The position numbers and the translations under genes are program-made. A stretch of 64,000 bases of DNA, from assembly GCA_934276635.1 (NCBI GenBank), contig CAKQTH010000004.1, forward strand, positions 16,491 to 80,490, written 5' to 3'. This stretch comes from an uncultured Alphaproteobacteria bacterium. GTDB taxonomy: Bacteria; Pseudomonadota; Alphaproteobacteria; RF32; CAG-239. The notes under the pieces were generated by a model. It did no database searches. It was not told the DNA's origin and saw only the letters and a program-made list of their open reading frames with translations. This document shows, piece after piece, positions 63,415 to 64,000 of this stretch (positions are counted from its first letter, which is position 1; every line of letters starts with the position of its first letter).

Positions 63415-63885
63415 ATGGATATATTTTCTGAGTGGTTTGCCGATTATGAAAACTGGTGCTGGTTGATTGCCGGTGTGGTTTTGATGACTTCCGAGCTGTT
63501 TATCCCCGGGGTGTTTGTCATCTGGATCGGTATTGCGGCGTTTTTAACCGGAGTTATCTTGAGCATTTTTCCGGAAATAACCGCCTCATACCAGCTTTTG
63601 ACCTTTACCGGCTTGTCGGTAGTCAGCGTCTTTTTCGGCTGGTATGTCTACGGGCAGTTAATTGCCAAAGCTCCCAAAAAAGAATATGTCGACCTCAACG
63701 GCGGCGCGCAATCTTTTGTCGGCAATGAATATTCCTTGATTTCGGATATGGTTGACGGCAGAGGAAAAGTCCGCGTCGGCGACACGGTTTGGCTGGCTCA
63801 GGCAAAAGAAAATCTTCCGGCGGGAACTCCTGTAATTGTCGAAAAAGCCGACGGCATCGTCCTTCATGTGAAGAAGAAGGAATAA
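63415..63885 (+). CDS. NfeD-family membrane protein
   Basis: 156 residues. Two or three membrane spans in the first 85 residues (WCWLIAGVVLMTSELFIPGVFVIWIGIAAFLTG region, then LLTFTGLSVVSVFFGWYVYG) precede an OB-fold domain (GAQSFVGNEYSLISDMVDGRGKVRVGDTVWLAQ...PVIVEKADGIVLHV), the NfeD short form. It works with the adjacent band 7 protein, possibly in membrane quality control. Operon of two genes ending in a terminator. Confidence 0.93.
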   Translation: MDIFSEWFADYENWCWLIAGVVLMTSELFIPGVFVIWIGIAAFLTGVILSIFPEITASYQLLTFTGLSVVSVFFGWYVYGQLIAKAPKKEYVDLNGGAQSFVGNEYSLISDMVDGRGKVRVGDTVWLAQAKENLPAGTPVIVEKADGIVLHVKKKE

Positions 63886-63897
63886 GCCTTATAAGAA

Positions 63898-63929
63898 ACA
63901 ACCCCGCATCGTCTGCGGGGTTATTTTTA
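63898..63929 (+). terminator. Terminator after the NfeD gene
   Basis: AACCCCGCA and TGCGGGGTT form a perfect nine-base stem (63900-63908 with 63914-63922) around TCGTC, followed by ATTTTTA. It starts about 13 bases past the NfeD stop and probably also ends the convergent pilin-like gene whose stop is at 63938. Confidence 0.85.
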
Positions 63930-63937
63930 TCAATGGA

Positions 63938-64000
63938 TTAATTAAACCGCCAGTTTACAACGCACTTATTTTCTGAGCCGCAATCACAAACTTCCGCGGC
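63938..64000 (-). CDS. C-terminal end of a type IVb pilin-like gene (truncated by window end)
   Basis: Twenty codons and a TAA on the minus strand read AAEVCDCGSENKCVVNWRFN. This aligns with the C-terminus of the prepilin at 30735-31325 (ADICKCKENTCSIILGFS): same Ala-acidic-hydrophobic lead, C-x-C pair, EN-x-C, and a terminal Phe two residues from the end. The pilin-like protein at 30123 ends with a related ACMSSNN...F. It suggests another pilin gene whose body lies beyond the window. The terminator at 63898-63929 sits just downstream. The fragment is short, so the call rests on this match alone. Confidence 0.55.
   Translation of the reverse strand, partial: AAEVCDCGSENKCVVNWRFN

Overview
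The window is one continuous stretch of an A+T-rich bacterial chromosome that uses the standard bacterial code. The gene set points to an alphaproteobacterium: alphaproteobacterial-style AddAB recombination proteins, RmuC, a YbjN protein, a Com1-like DsbA protein, a TIGR00153/DUF47-Pit phosphate pair and a probable RquA rhodoquinone methyltransferase. Many genes abut or overlap by a few bases. Probable rhodoquinone synthesis, large surface adhesins and pili would suit a host- or gut-associated, low-oxygen life, but that is inference and no rRNA gene is present to place the organism. I see no phage, transposon, integron or CRISPR array.

Layout. 1-9.3 kb: the end of queA, a membrane protein with a decayed GGDEF domain, lgt, a YbjN protein, ligA, and a two-gene unit of a 1052-residue protein of unknown function and a polytopic membrane protein. 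9.3-19.1 kb (minus strand): a tight housekeeping operon aroK, CNNM/CorC-like gene, rph, rdgB, addB, addA, with trxA behind it. 19.2-20.2 kb: a 44-codon membrane peptide translationally coupled to a XerD-type recombinase.

20.4-31.3 kb: a type IVb pilus locus resembling the R64 thin-pilus order. It holds an OmpA-like protein, a TcpQ/PilL-like lipoprotein, secretin, PilO, PilP, assembly ATPase, GspF/PilR protein and a pilin-like protein without a prepilin cleavage site. A true type IVb prepilin faces them on the other strand. A run of eight G lies exactly between a perfect -35 box and a good -10 box of that prepilin gene. The last 63 bases of the window encode the C-terminus of what looks like another pilin of the same family.

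31.4-40.7 kb: cmk, rsmE, an orphan LuxR-type response regulator, the probable rquA with a histone-H1-like tail, rmuC, accA, an unknown membrane protein, and yejA-yejB without yejE/yejF. 40.7-51.6 kb: two consecutive autotransporters, one of 2754 residues with an ankyrin-like head and one of 846 residues with Chlamydia-Pmp-like GGAI/FxxN repeats. The second carries nine G inside its signal-peptide codons. 51.6-64 kb: tRNA-Ala(GGC), small genes, the metG/SNase-like/trkH operon, the DUF47-pit pair, a DsbA-family protein, an unknown beta-rich protein, a short FtsK-type motor, and a band-7/NfeD pair.

The most noteworthy system is the coincidence of pili and autotransporters with the only two long G/C homopolymers I noticed in this AT-rich DNA. 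One sits in a promoter spacer and one in a signal-peptide reading frame. Together they look like slipped-strand phase variation of two surface structures.
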